DNA of 64,000 bases, from NCBI GenBank assembly GCA_944388805.1, contig CALXKE010000005.1:24076-88075 (forward strand). The letters are read 5' to 3'. The translations under genes were made by a program, and so were the position numbers. Shown piece by piece: positions 26,538 to 35,911 of this stretch (positions within the stretch are counted from its first letter, which is position 1; every line of letters begins with the position of its first letter). This stretch comes from an uncultured Clostridia bacterium. GTDB lineage: Bacteria > Bacillota > Clostridia > TANB77 > CAG-508. The notes under the pieces were generated by a model that had not been told where the DNA came from, searched no databases, and was given only the letters and a program-made list of their open reading frames with translations.

Positions 26538-27017
26538 TTATCTATGATAAGTTTCACCATTAGATATTTTAAATCCTCTAAAAATTTGTTCTAATAAAAA
26601 AACACGAATTAATTGATGAGGAAATGTCATTTTTGAAAAACATATCTTTTGGTGAGCTTTTTTTAATAAATCAGAAGATAGTCCTAAAGAACCACCAATA
26701 ACAAAAGTAATATTACTTGTTTGTAAAGATAAATTTTCAATATTTTTTGAAAATTCTTCGGAAGAAAGCTCTTTACCAGTTAAATCTAAACAAATGATGT
26801 AAGAATCTTTTTTGATATGGCTTAATATGCTATTGGATTCTTTATTTTTAATTTCATTAGAAAGACTATCATTTAATTTATCAGGTATTTTCTCATCAGG
26901 TAATTCTATTATATTTAATTTGCAATATTTACTTAATCTTTTAGAATATTCATTTATGGCATCTTTTAAATAGGTTTCTTTTATTTTTCCAATACATAGG
27001 ATATTAATTGTAAGCAT
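26538..27017 (-). CDS. rlmH: 23S rRNA pseudouridine-1915 N3-methyltransferase RlmH
   Basis: 159 residues, the standard RlmH length. SPOUT-fold features are present: FVIGGSLGLSSDLL near residue 103 and the C-terminal MTFPHQLIRVFLLEQIFRG, ending in GETYHR. It methylates pseudouridine 1915 on 23S rRNA helix 69. The ATG at 27017 begins the conserved N-terminus (MLTINILCIGKIKE). A longer frame to 27077 reads through a palindromic repeat and is not conserved. Neighbouring walJ is also near rlmH in Bacillus. Confidence 0.95.
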   Translation of the reverse strand: MLTINILCIGKIKETYLKDAINEYSKRLSKYCKLNIIELPDEKIPDKLNDSLSNEIKNKESNSILSHIKKDSYIICLDLTGKELSSEEFSKNIENLSLQTSNITFVIGGSLGLSSDLLKKAHQKICFSKMTFPHQLIRVFLLEQIFRGFKISNGETYHR

Positions 27018-27047
27018 ATTTATTTTATTCCTTTCTATTAAAAGAAG

Positions 27048-27160
27048 GTTGCCAAAGGGGACGTGCCATTTTGGCAACCTTCTTGGTTAGTAAGTAATAT
27101 CTTAGATAAAAAAGAGAGGTTGCCAAAATGGCACGTCCCCTTTGGCAACCTTTGGCAACC
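27048..27160. repeat. paired palindromic element, family A, copy 2
   Basis: The same 31-base unit as at 21501 (27048-27078) and its inverted copy (27119-27149) are present, followed by a ten-base partial duplicate (TTTGGCAACC) ending at 27160. It fills the space between walJ and rlmH and touches the walJ stop codon. Confidence 0.85.
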
Positions 27161-27949
27161 TAAATTGTAACCAATTTGCTATGTGTATCTCTACCTGCAA
27201 CAGATAATGTTAAAGAATTTTCATTATAATTACTAGCGATTAATTCTTCAACAACAGTTTTATATGCAAGTTCTGGAAAATTACTTTCTTTACTTAAATG
27301 ACCAAGCATTGCTTTTTTTAAACCTGATTTTAATAGAAAAGAAATGGTTTTTCCAGCAATTTGATTTGATAGATGTCCGTGATGGTCCAGCAATTCTAGA
27401 TTTTAGAGAAAATGGATATGACGAACATTTTAGTACTTCTGGGTCATAGTTAGATTCTAACATAACAAATAGACTTTCTTCTAAGTTTTTTAAAATATCA
27501 TTTGTCATATGTCCAATGTCTGTTGCAATACTAATTTTCTTATTCTCATTTAGTATAGTAAATCCACAAGGATTTGCTGCATCATGTGGAATGGAAAATG
27601 GATTGATGTCCAAATCTCCTATTGAAAATTGTTCTGCAACTTTAAATTTTTTAATATTTTTATCTGCAATTTTATCTCTTTGTTTTGGCATAGCATCTAA
27701 TGTTTCTTGATTGACAAATACAGGTAAATCAAATTTTTTAGAAAAAGTTCCTAATCCTTGTACATGGTCAGAATGTTCATGAGTGACTAAAATACCATCT
27801 AACGTATTAGGGTCAACATTTAAGTCGTTCAAAGCTTTTTCTATTTTTTTACTACTAACACCTGCATCAATTAGTAATTTTGTATTGTCTGTTTCAACAA
27901 ATAAGCTATTTCCGCTACTTCCACTATATAAACTACAAAAATTTAGCAT
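27160..27949 (-). CDS. walJ: WalJ/YycJ metallo-beta-lactamase-fold protein, split by +1 frameshift at CGG
   Basis: Merged length is 262 residues, as in the YycJ/VicX family. The metal site HEHSDH is at 57-62. The first frame runs from 27949 to the codons for KSRIAGPS; the next zero-frame codon is CGG (27379-27377). Dropping its C continues as GHLSNQIAGKTISFLL and GHLSKESNFPELAY, exactly the conserved family path, to the stop at 27160. The protein is a predicted exonuclease-like hydrolase linked to cell wall and DNA maintenance through the Wal operon. Without recoding or correction the gene would lose its last third. Confidence 0.85.
27377..27379 (-). other. CGG codon at the walJ frame break
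   Basis: Zero frame on the minus strand reads TCA CGG ACA. Skipping the C gives TCA, then GGA CAT CTA TCA (S-GHLS), the conserved GHLSN motif. Confidence 0.75.
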
Positions 27950-27988
27950 AATTTCTTCAATCTCTTTCCTTTTGTTTATTTCTGTTTT

Positions 27989-29248
27989 TTATTCTGTTAC
28001 TCTTTCGATTTTTGCACCTATTTTTCTGAATTTTTCTTCTATATGTTCATAGCCTCTATCAATATGTTCTAGATTATAGATTTCTGTTACACCTTCGGCA
28101 GCAGTACCTGCAATAACTAAAGCTGCTCCAGCTCTTAAATCAGAAGAATATACAGGTGCACCTGATAATTTTTTGACGCCTTCAAAAAAGGCAGTTTTTC
28201 CATGGGCAGTAATTTTTGCTCCCATTTTGTTTAATTCTTCTGTGTATTGGAATCTAGAATCCCATATGCTTTCATTAATAGTACTTGTCCCATTGGCAAG
28301 TGATAAAACAACACCCATCTGTGGTTGTAAATCTGTAGGAAAACCAGGATATGGTAATGTTTTAATGGTTGCTCTATTAGGTCTTTTATTACACCAAACA
28401 CGAATACTATCTCCATTATCTTCTACATTACCACCAATTTCTAATATTTTGGCAGTGATAGATTCTAAGTGTTTGGTAATACAATTTTTAATTAATAAAT
28501 CACCTTTTGTTGCTACTGCAGCAAGCATAAATGTGCCTGCTTCAATTTGGTCAGGAACAACAGAATAGGTAGCATTTCCATGTAATTTTTCAACTCCATT
28601 AATTTTGATAACATCTGTACCTGCACCTCTAATGTCAGCTCCCATTGTATTTAAAAAATTGGCAACATCTACAATATGTGGTTCTTTTGCAGCATTGTCA
28701 ATGATGGTTGTTCCCTTTGCCAATACTGCTGATAGCATAACATTAATAGTAGCTCCTACTGATACAATATCCATATAAATAGGACAACCTTTTAATTTTT
28801 TTGCTTTTGCGTAAATTCTACCTTTTTCAACAGTAACATTTGCTCCCAATAGCTCGAACCCTTTAATGTGTTGATCAATTGGTCTTGCCCCTAATTTGCA
28901 ACCTCCAGGCATACCAACTTCAATCTCACCTTTTCTGCTAAGCATAGCACCAATAATATAATAAGAAGCTCTGAATCTACTTGTTAAATCTAAAGGTGCT
29001 TTGGTTGTGGTTATATTAGATGTATCAATTGTAATACTATGAGCATCATTCCAAGTAATTTTTGCGCCTAACTTTTCTAATATTGTACAAGATATTTTTA
29101 TATCACTAATATTTGGTAAATTTTCTATTGTGCATACACCATCAATTAATAGAGTAGCTGGCAAAATTGCAACGGCAGCATTTTTTGCACCGCTAATAGT
29201 TACTTCTCCTTTTAGTGGTGTGGGTCCTTTTACAACTAATTTTTCCAA
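27989..29248 (-). CDS. murA: UDP-N-acetylglucosamine 1-carboxyvinyltransferase MurA
   Basis: 419 residues. Lys22 and Asn23 in SGAKNAA bind substrate; the active-site loop PGGCKLGARPIDQH carries Cys117, the residue alkylated by fosfomycin. MurA adds enolpyruvate from PEP to UDP-GlcNAc, the first committed step of peptidoglycan synthesis. I chose the TTG at 29248 (giving MEKLVVKG) because a run of five G lies 8 bases upstream; an in-frame TTG at 29263 would add five residues and lack a ribosome site. Confidence 0.95.
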   Translation of the reverse strand: MEKLVVKGPTPLKGEVTISGAKNAAVAILPATLLIDGVCTIENLPNISDIKISCTILEKLGAKITWNDAHSITIDTSNITTTKAPLDLTSRFRASYYIIGAMLSRKGEIEVGMPGGCKLGARPIDQHIKGFELLGANVTVEKGRIYAKAKKLKGCPIYMDIVSVGATINVMLSAVLAKGTTIIDNAAKEPHIVDVANFLNTMGADIRGAGTDVIKINGVEKLHGNATYSVVPDQIEAGTFMLAAVATKGDLLIKNCITKHLESITAKILEIGGNVEDNGDSIRVWCNKRPNRATIKTLPYPGFPTDLQPQMGVVLSLANGTSTINESIWDSRFQYTEELNKMGAKITAHGKTAFFEGVKKLSGAPVYSSDLRAGAALVIAGTAAEGVTEIYNLEHIDRGYEHIEEKFRKIGAKIERVTE

Positions 29249-29289
29249 TTTATATACCCCCAATAAAATGTATTTATTATGAATTTTAA

Positions 29290-29322
29290 AACAAAATAGA
29301 GTGTATCTTATCTTACACTCTA
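29290..29322 (-). terminator. terminator of spoIIR
   Basis: TAGAGTGTA (29298-29306) pairs with TACACTCTA (29314-29322); on the minus strand it is followed by TTTTGTTTT. Confidence 0.8.
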
Positions 29323-29363
29323 CTTTCCCTATAAACTATATCATAAACCAAATTAGATTGCAA

Positions 29364-30032
29364 CTATTTTTTAGCAGTAATTAGGCCTGTATTATTCAAA
29401 ATTTCCAATATTTTAAATTTTAATTTAAAAGTAAGATTTTCTTCATTATCAGAAACAATAGAAAATTCTTCATCTGTTAAGGAATTTTCCAAATCTTCTT
29501 TGGATTCTTCAGGGACAATTCCTGAAGAGGCATCTACAAAACATAAAGGAGGGAACATAACACACCACCAATTTTGTCCTTTAGCTTCACCAATTTCTAC
29601 TTTTAAAGCATCGTAATATCCTGCTGGAAGAGAAATATCTCCATAATGCTTTGTTGGAAATTCAAAATTTCCGATACTGACAGTGACAGAATAATCAAAT
29701 CCTTCATCTTTAATGGTGTTTAATGCAATTTCTTTAAAATTTTCGATATGGGCATTAGCAATCGCAATTGCTTCTTCCTTAGAAGTGCAATCTGTACATA
29801 ATGTATTCATATAATTTAATAAGTTATCTCTAACAATATATTTTAAGTTTTGGTCAACGTCAGAATCACTATTTGCAATAACATGTAAACGAAAAACAGA
29901 ATCAGAAATGTCAGTAGAGATGTCATTAGCGTAAGATATGGCACAAATGGTAGTATAGATAAAAAATAGAAATGTTAAAATAATTACCATTTTTACCTTG
30001 GAATGATTACATAATTTTAAAAATTTTTTCAT
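29364..30032 (-). CDS. spoIIR: stage II sporulation protein R
   Basis: 222 residues. An N-terminal signal segment (about 15-36) is followed by the SpoIIR core with FRLHVIANSDSDVDQNLKY and NWWCVMFPPLCFVD, both diagnostic. SpoIIR is made in the forespore under sigma-F, exported to the space between the two cells, and triggers SpoIIGA to process pro-sigma-E in the mother cell. The gene is complete. It lies upstream of murA in the same direction but is separated by a terminator. Confidence 0.95.
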   Translation of the reverse strand: MKKFLKLCNHSKVKMVIILTFLFFIYTTICAISYANDISTDISDSVFRLHVIANSDSDVDQNLKYIVRDNLLNYMNTLCTDCTSKEEAIAIANAHIENFKEIALNTIKDEGFDYSVTVSIGNFEFPTKHYGDISLPAGYYDALKVEIGEAKGQNWWCVMFPPLCFVDASSGIVPEESKEDLENSLTDEEFSIVSDNEENLTFKLKFKILEILNNTGLITAKK

Positions 30033-30143
30033 AAGTTACCTCCAATAAACTTTTTTTCTAAAATCTTCTTTAAGATAAGTATTAACAAAAAAAGAAAAAA
30101 TATACATTGTCGAAAAAAAACGATGAGTTTCTTTGAAATATGA

Positions 30144-30178
30144 TTGACATATTTGTAATAAAATGGTAAAATTTACCA
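30144..30178 (+). promoter_or_regulatory. sigma-A promoter with overlapping palindromic operator
   Basis: TTGACA at 30144-30149 and TAAAAT at 30167-30172 with a 17-base spacer. The perfect palindrome TGGTAAAATTTACCA (30164-30178) covers the -10 box, an arrangement typical of repressor control. Confidence 0.65.
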
Positions 30179-30241
30179 GTAAGCAAAATGAAGAAATTAA
30201 CAATTCCGTATGGTTATATGAATTTGAAAGGAATGTTTGTG

Positions 30242-30697
30242 ATGGAAAATATAACAAAAGAAAAAAGTTGTGCATTTTATGCAAGTGATTATCATTTTGA
30301 AATGATTAGTTTACCATATATTAGTAAAAGTATGGATGAAAATAAGGACATTATAATATTAACGGAAAACAATTTAAAAGATACAGTAAATACATTAATA
30401 TCAAAGATGAATTTAAATGAAGAAAAAAGAAAAAAAATATTATCATTAGATTGGAATAACAATGATTTAAAAAAATTTAAAGAAATTAGTAAAAAAAGTA
30501 AAGAAAATGCAGATATGGTTATTTTTGTAAAAGGAAAACAAAACTATATTCAAAATATCAATAAAAATATTGAAAAATGGGTAAGTGCTGATAAACACAT
30601 TAAAATTGTTGATTGTTATGAGTTTTTTGAAATACAAGAAAAGATAGATGATATTGCAAAAGAATATGGTAAAGTCTTAGGGACATCTAGGTTGTAG
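30242..30697 (+). CDS. unknown cytoplasmic protein
   Basis: 151 residues, alpha/beta pattern, no membrane segment. The N-terminus (CAFYASDYHFEMISLPYIS, then DIIILTENN) has the look of a RecA- or MEDS-like sensory fold, but I see no nucleotide-binding motif and make no assignment. ATG 30242 has AAAGGA 8 bases upstream. The gene has its own promoter with a palindrome over the -10 box, and its own terminator, so it is a regulated single unit divergent from spoIIR. Confidence 0.6.
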   Translation: MENITKEKSCAFYASDYHFEMISLPYISKSMDENKDIIILTENNLKDTVNTLISKMNLNEEKRKKILSLDWNNNDLKKFKEISKKSKENADMVIFVKGKQNYIQNINKNIEKWVSADKHIKIVDCYEFFEIQEKIDDIAKEYGKVLGTSRL

Positions 30698-30730
30698 GAT
30701 AAATGAAAAATAAAAAATAAGAAGTAAAAT

Positions 30731-30753
30731 GGCAGGTAAAATTTTTACCTGCC
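30731..30753 (+). terminator. hairpin terminator
   Basis: GGCAGGTAA (30731-30739) pairs with TTACCTGCC (30745-30753). The stem core resembles the operator palindrome upstream of the same gene. Confidence 0.6.
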
Positions 30754-30824
30754 AATAATTGACTAATATTAAATTATGGTGTAATATAAGTGTGGTTTTT
30801 AAAATTTTAGAAAGGATGAATTTT

Positions 30825-32075
30825 ATGGATACAGAATTAGAAGAAGTGAAAGATATACTAAAAAAATATGGTCAAGAACATTTATTAAATCATTATGAGG
30901 ACCTAGATGAAAAGAAAAAGCAAATATTATTAGAACAAATTAAAGATATTGATTTTGAGCTTGTAAACAAATTATATGATAGTACAAAAGAACAAAAAAT
31001 AAATACAAATGATAAAATTACACCAATTGATTATTTAGACAAATACAAATTGAATGATCAATATAAATATTATGAATCTATAGGGAAAAAGGCAATTAAA
31101 GAAGGAAAGTTAGCAGCAGTTACAATGGCTGGAGGACAAGGAACAAGATTAGGACATAGTGGACCAAAAGGAACCTATGATATTGGATTAGATTCACACA
31201 AATCTTTATTTGAATTATTATCAGATAATTTAAAAGAAGAAGGAAAAAAATATGATGTAATCATTCCTTGGTTTATTATGACAAGTAAAGAAAATAACAA
31301 AGATACTGTGGAATTTTTTGAAAAACATAGATATTTTGGTTATAAAAAAGATAAAAATATCTTCTTCTTTGAACAAGGTGAACTTCCAATGATGGATACA
31401 GAAGGAAAAATTTTAATTGGAGAAGATGGATTAATCAAACTTGCAGCAGATGGTCATGGGGGAATCTATGAATCATTAGTAAAAACAAAAATGACAAACA
31501 AAATGAGAGAACTAGGCGTTGAATGGGTATTTATTGGAGGCGTAGATAACTGTTTAGTAAAAATGGTAGATCCTGTTTTAATGGGAATTGCGATTGATAA
31601 AAAAGTAACAGTTGCTTGTAAATCAGTTGTAAAAGCAAATCCTCATGAAAAAGTAGGTGTATTCTGTAAAAGAAATGGAAAACCAAATGTAATAGAATAT
31701 TCAGAAATTACAGATGAAATGGCAGAGGCCACTGATGAAAATGGTGAATTATTATATGGTGAGTCACATATATTATGTAATTTATTTAGTATTGAGGCAA
31801 TTGAAAGAATGGGAGCAGAACCATTACCATATCATGTTGCATTTAAAAAAGCAAAATATATTGATAAAGATGGAAATTTAGTTGTACCAGATTCACCAAA
31901 TGCCTATAAATTTGAAGCATTTTTATTTGATGCTTTTGGTGAAGTAGATGATATGGCAGTTTTAAGAGTAAAAAGAGAAGAAGAATTTGCACCAGTAAAA
32001 AATAGTGATGAAAAAGGTGTAGATTGCCCTAAAACTGCAAGAGAATTATACAAGAAATTTTATCATTTAGATTAA
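30825..32075 (+). CDS. UDP-sugar pyrophosphorylase (UDPGP family)
   Basis: 416 residues. The nucleotide-binding loop MAGGQGTRLGHSGPKG is that of eukaryotic-type UDP-GlcNAc/UDP-glucose pyrophosphorylases, followed by conserved GVDNCLVKMVDP and FEAFLFDAF segments. It joins UTP with a sugar 1-phosphate. The next gene is a phosphoglucomutase, which suggests glucose 6-phosphate to glucose 1-phosphate to UDP-glucose, although GlcNAc 1-phosphate remains possible. ATG 30825 has AAAGGA 8 bases upstream; the longer frame to 30759 lacks one. Confidence 0.85.
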   Translation: MDTELEEVKDILKKYGQEHLLNHYEDLDEKKKQILLEQIKDIDFELVNKLYDSTKEQKINTNDKITPIDYLDKYKLNDQYKYYESIGKKAIKEGKLAAVTMAGGQGTRLGHSGPKGTYDIGLDSHKSLFELLSDNLKEEGKKYDVIIPWFIMTSKENNKDTVEFFEKHRYFGYKKDKNIFFFEQGELPMMDTEGKILIGEDGLIKLAADGHGGIYESLVKTKMTNKMRELGVEWVFIGGVDNCLVKMVDPVLMGIAIDKKVTVACKSVVKANPHEKVGVFCKRNGKPNVIEYSEITDEMAEATDENGELLYGESHILCNLFSIEAIERMGAEPLPYHVAFKKAKYIDKDGNLVVPDSPNAYKFEAFLFDAFGEVDDMAVLRVKREEEFAPVKNSDEKGVDCPKTARELYKKFYHLD

Positions 32076-32087
32076 ATATAATTATGG

Positions 32088-32115
32088 TAAGAGGACCCTA
32101 TTTGGGGTCCTCTTA
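32088..32115 (+). other. GC-rich hairpin after the pyrophosphorylase gene
   Basis: An 11-bp stem (TAAGAGGACCC with GGGTCCTCTTA) without a following T run; it could be a weak terminator or a 3' stabiliser. The remaining bases up to 32347 show nothing I recognise. Confidence 0.5.
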
Positions 32116-32347
32116 AGGCATAGAATATTATTCATTGGATTGTGCTTTGATTTGGGGTTGAAGTGCATGTTCTTTTCCATCCTGAGATAAAAAATAGGAT
32201 ACAGTTTTTGAAATTTTTTCAGTATCATCATAAAATAGCAAAGTATATATTAAAATTTTCACAAATAGCTTTTTTTATTAAATATTTTGTGATAGGATAA
32301 CGTAGAATGAATAAGAAAAATTGAATAAAGAAAGAGGAGGTCATTAT

Positions 32348-34075
32348 ATGAATTACTTAGAAGAATACAAAAAATGGTGTGAAAGTCCAGAATTTGATGA
32401 AGAGACAAAAAAAGAATTATTGGCAATAAAAGATGATGAGAAAGAAATAGAGGATAGATTTTATAAAGAATTAGAATTTGGAACAGCAGGACTTAGGGGA
32501 ATTATTGGTGTAGGAACCAATAGAATGAACAAATATACAGTGGGAAAAGCAACACAAGGATTAGCAAATTATATATTAGAACAAGGAACTCAAGATAAAG
32601 GTGTAGCCATTAGCTATGATTCTAGAAAAATGTCAAAAGAATTTAGTATGCAAACAGCCTTAATTTTATGTGCAAATGGAATCAAAACATATCTATTTGA
32701 AAGTTTAAGACCAGTTCCAGAATTATCTTTTGCCATAAGAGAATTAAAATGTACAGCAGGAATTATGATAACGGCAAGCCATAATCCACCAAAATATAAC
32801 GGATATAAAGTATATTGGGATGATGGGGCACAAATTGTATCACCAAGAGATAAAGATATTATTGCAAAAGTAAGAGCAGTTGAAAGTTTCTCAGAAATAA
32901 AAGAAATTTCAGAAGAAGAAGCCAAAGATAAAGGATTATTAAACTTTGTAAGAACAGAAATGGATGACAAATATATTGAAAAACTAAAAAGTTTAATTTT
33001 AAATCCAGAAATCGTAAAAGAGCAAGGTAAAAAATTAAAAGTAGTCTATACACCATTACATGGAACAGGAAATATGGTTGCAGAAAGATTATTAAAAGAA
33101 ATAGGAATTGAAAATCTATATGTTGTTCCAGAACAAAAAGAACCAGATGGAAATTTCCCAACAGTAGATTATCCAAATCCAGAAGATCCAAAAGCATTCA
33201 AATTAGCCTTAGAATTAGCAAAAAAGGTAGATGCAGATGTTGTACTAGCAACTGATCCAGATGCTGATAGATTAGGAATTTTTGCAAAAGACAAAAAAAC
33301 AGGAGAATACAAAAATTATACAGGAAATATGTCAGCATTATTAATTGCAGAATATAGAATATCACAAATGAAAGAAAAAGGTATCTTACCTAAAAATGGT
33401 ATGATGATAACCACAATTGTATCTTCTAATTTAACAAAAGCAATTGGGGAATATTACGGATTAGAAGTAATTGAAGTTTTAACTGGATTTAAAAATATTG
33501 GAGCAGTTATGAGAAAGGCAGAAGAAAATAGAGACAAAGAATATGTATTTGGATTTGAAGAAAGCTATGGATGCTTAATTGGAGATTATGCAAGAGATAA
33601 AGATGGAATTGCAGCGGTTATGGCACTTTGCGAAGCAGCATGCTATTATCAATCAAAAGGAATGACATTATGGGATCAAATGATAGCCATCTATGAAAAA
33701 TATGGTTATTACAAAGAAACACAAGTATCTATAGTCAGAGAAGGAGCAGAAGGGGCAGAAGAAATTAAACAAATCATGACAAATACACGTAATAAAGATA
33801 TAGAAAAGATTGGAGATTATAAAGTATTAACTTTTAAAGATATAGATAAAGACTATGTAAAAAATATGATAACAGGAGAAGAAAGTAAAAGTGGTCTTCC
33901 AAAATCAAATGTGTTATATTATGAATTAGAAGATAATAATTGGTGTTGTATCAGACCATCAGGAACAGAGCCTAAAATAAAATTATATATGGGAGTAAAA
34001 GGAAAAACTGACGAAGAAGCAAGTAAAAAATTAGAAGATTTAAAACAAGCCATGTTAGATGTTGTAAAGATTTAA
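32348..34075 (+). CDS. alpha-phosphoglucomutase/phosphomannomutase family
   Basis: 575 residues. The catalytic serine loop TASHNPPKYNGYK (Ser144), the metal loop DPDADRLG and the sugar loop GFEESYGCL are intact, as is the phosphate-binding RPSGTEPKIK near the C-terminus. The length and YxVYWDDGAQI segment match PgcA-type alpha-phosphoglucomutases of Firmicutes. It interconverts glucose 6- and 1-phosphate, probably supplying the pyrophosphorylase encoded upstream. GAGGAGGT precedes ATG 32348. Confidence 0.9.
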   Translation: MNYLEEYKKWCESPEFDEETKKELLAIKDDEKEIEDRFYKELEFGTAGLRGIIGVGTNRMNKYTVGKATQGLANYILEQGTQDKGVAISYDSRKMSKEFSMQTALILCANGIKTYLFESLRPVPELSFAIRELKCTAGIMITASHNPPKYNGYKVYWDDGAQIVSPRDKDIIAKVRAVESFSEIKEISEEEAKDKGLLNFVRTEMDDKYIEKLKSLILNPEIVKEQGKKLKVVYTPLHGTGNMVAERLLKEIGIENLYVVPEQKEPDGNFPTVDYPNPEDPKAFKLALELAKKVDADVVLATDPDADRLGIFAKDKKTGEYKNYTGNMSALLIAEYRISQMKEKGILPKNGMMITTIVSSNLTKAIGEYYGLEVIEVLTGFKNIGAVMRKAEENRDKEYVFGFEESYGCLIGDYARDKDGIAAVMALCEAACYYQSKGMTLWDQMIAIYEKYGYYKETQVSIVREGAEGAEEIKQIMTNTRNKDIEKIGDYKVLTFKDIDKDYVKNMITGEESKSGLPKSNVLYYELEDNNWCCIRPSGTEPKIKLYMGVKGKTDEEASKKLEDLKQAMLDVVKI

Positions 34076-34083
34076 AAATAAAG

Positions 34084-34287
34084 GTTGCCAAAATCGGGAA
34101 ATTGGGGACGGACTCATTTTTCCCTTTTTTACAAAATTTAAATATTTAAAAATATAGAATAGAAAGTCATTACACAATTTAGCTTATACAAAGTTGTGTA
34201 ATGACTTTCTATTCTATATTTTCTAAGTGCTTTACAATACAAAAAAGGGAAAAATGAGTCCGTCCCCAATTTCCCGATTTTGGCAAC
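34084..34287. repeat. palindromic MITE-like element, family B, copy 1
   Basis: 204 bases with perfect 47-bp terminal inverted repeats. The repeats start GTTGCCAAAATCGGG and include GGGGACGGACTC; a second inverted repeat lies in the centre (ATAGAAAGTCATTACACAA and its complement). The outer GTTGCCAAAAT is shared with family A. It sits exactly between two converging stop codons. Confidence 0.9.
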
Positions 34288-34288
34288 T

Positions 34289-34999
34289 CTATTTTAGTTT
34301 CCAGTCATCTAAATTTCTCTGAATAGCCCCAAATAAATTAGCTCTTATCATAGGAATATTTTTAGATAATGTATAAATTAAATTTTTCATATCTTCTCTT
34401 TTGGATGTTCCATCCATTGGACAAACTTTTGGCATAACATCTATATTGTTTTTTCTAACAAATCGTTTGATTTCTTTTTCAGGTGTATATACAAGCGGTC
34501 TAATTAATGTGATTTTTGACCTATCCATATAACTTTTTGGTGAAAATGTTCCGATGTTTCCTGTATATAGTAAATTTAAAAGAAAAGTTTCTAATACATC
34601 ATCTTGATTATGTCCTAATGCTATTTTATTACACCCTTCTCTAATGGCAATCGAATTAATGACACCTCTACGCAAATTGGCACATAAAGAGCATGGATTT
34701 TTTTCTTTCCTTATATCAAAAACAATTTCTTTTGCATTGCTATTCTCAATATATAAAGGAACGTCCACTTCCTCACATACTTTTTTTAAAAAGTTGATAT
34801 CAAAAAATTCAAATCCTGGGTTAACACTCACTGCAATAATATCAAACTTTTTAGGATAAAATATTTGTAGATTTTTAAAAGCTTTTAACATGGTAATAGA
34901 ATCTTTTCCACCAGAAAGGCAGATGGCAATTTTGTCACCTTCTTCTATCATGTGATATTCCTCAATTGCTTTTCGCATATGACTTAATATTCTTTGCAT
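34289..34999 (-). CDS. TtcA-like tRNA thiolation enzyme
   Basis: 236 residues. The PP-loop SGGKDS (29-34) activates the target base as adenylate; CSLCANLRR supplies the two cysteines that hold the catalytic iron-sulfur cluster, and GHNQDD is a further family motif. TtcA thiolates C32 of some tRNAs; the Firmicutes members are less well studied, so the exact target is uncertain. Start at ATG 34999, with a G-rich ribosome site just upstream. Confidence 0.85.
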   Translation of the reverse strand: MQRILSHMRKAIEEYHMIEEGDKIAICLSGGKDSITMLKAFKNLQIFYPKKFDIIAVSVNPGFEFFDINFLKKVCEEVDVPLYIENSNAKEIVFDIRKEKNPCSLCANLRRGVINSIAIREGCNKIALGHNQDDVLETFLLNLLYTGNIGTFSPKSYMDRSKITLIRPLVYTPEKEIKRFVRKNNIDVMPKVCPMDGTSKREDMKNLIYTLSKNIPMIRANLFGAIQRNLDDWKLK

Positions 35000-35146
35000 A
35001 TAACCCCCCAATTAAATATGATAATTCTATTATATCAAATGTTGTCAATAGTATCACGAAAAACGAGTAAAAGTTTACGGGGGGGTTCTTTAAAAAAATC
35101 ATACTATTTGTATAATAAAGTCAAATATGAAAGGGAGGTGAACAAT

Positions 35147-35761
35147 ATGGCAAATATTCAAAATGTAGATTATGAAGCATTACCAGGTCAAGCTGGGCAA
35201 ATGAGAAGCCATGGTCAAGAATTAAACAATGAATTAACAACAGCATATCAAAGAATTACAGATATGCACAATGTTTGGTATGGACAAAGATATAATTCAT
35301 TAGTAAAAGAATTTAATAATATAATTCCACAACTTAATGAATTATTAGATTTAGTTGTAGGAGAAATTCCATTTGCATTGGAAACAATTGCTAACAATTA
35401 TTCTCAAGCAGATAAAGGAGCAAATGTAACAAGTGCTCAAAAAACTGCACCAAACAAAATTACAGATATTGCAATTCACAATGATGTAGGTATGAGATTT
35501 TTAACAGGAGATGTTGAAAGTATACAAAGTCAAGTTGTATCAAACTTAGATAATGCAAAATCAAAGATGGATACAATTGAATCAGTATATGGACAAATCC
35601 AATGGCAAAGTGAGGCTTCAGACGCTTTTAGAAGTACATTTACTAGATTAAAAAGCGAAATCGTAGCATCATTTGAAAATATCAAATCTCAATTTACAAA
35701 ACTTATGACTCAAACACAAAATGATGTACAATCTGCAGAAACTTCAAATACAGTTCAATAG
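35147..35761 (+). CDS. tandem WXG100-type secreted protein of the type VII locus
   Basis: 204 residues, all helical, no signal peptide. It contains two helical hairpins: the first turn reads WYG (44-46) and the second WQS (153-155), the positions of the WXG motif in ESAT-6/YukE proteins. Most relatives are about 100 residues and dimerise; here two units are fused. AAGGGAGGTG lies upstream of ATG 35147; a longer frame to 34994 lacks support. First gene of the type VII locus and probably its main small substrate. Confidence 0.75.
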   Translation: MANIQNVDYEALPGQAGQMRSHGQELNNELTTAYQRITDMHNVWYGQRYNSLVKEFNNIIPQLNELLDLVVGEIPFALETIANNYSQADKGANVTSAQKTAPNKITDIAIHNDVGMRFLTGDVESIQSQVVSNLDNAKSKMDTIESVYGQIQWQSEASDAFRSTFTRLKSEIVASFENIKSQFTKLMTQTQNDVQSAETSNTVQ

Positions 35762-35780
35762 ATTGAATCTCACTTTTGAG

Positions 35781-35840
35781 CATAAATATTTTTCGAATAA
35801 CTGCTTCATAAAAAAAGCAGTTATTAGAAAAGTATTTATG
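35781..35840 (+). other. long hairpin after the tandem WXG100 gene
   Basis: 26-base arms (35781-35806 and 35815-35840) pair with two mismatches. Its place after the first gene of the locus suggests partial termination or RNA protection, giving more of the first product. Confidence 0.7.
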
Positions 35841-35911
35841 AAAAAATATGTAAGATATATTTATTTTGAAATATCAATTTCAATAAATACAATTTGAAAT
35901 AAAGGGGGTGA

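Noticed and set aside
27391-27391. Placing the walJ shift at 27391 to give RILDHHGHLSN
   Set aside because: It also restores the frame, but the join at the CGG (RIAGPSGHLSN) fits the family better and matches the other three sites.
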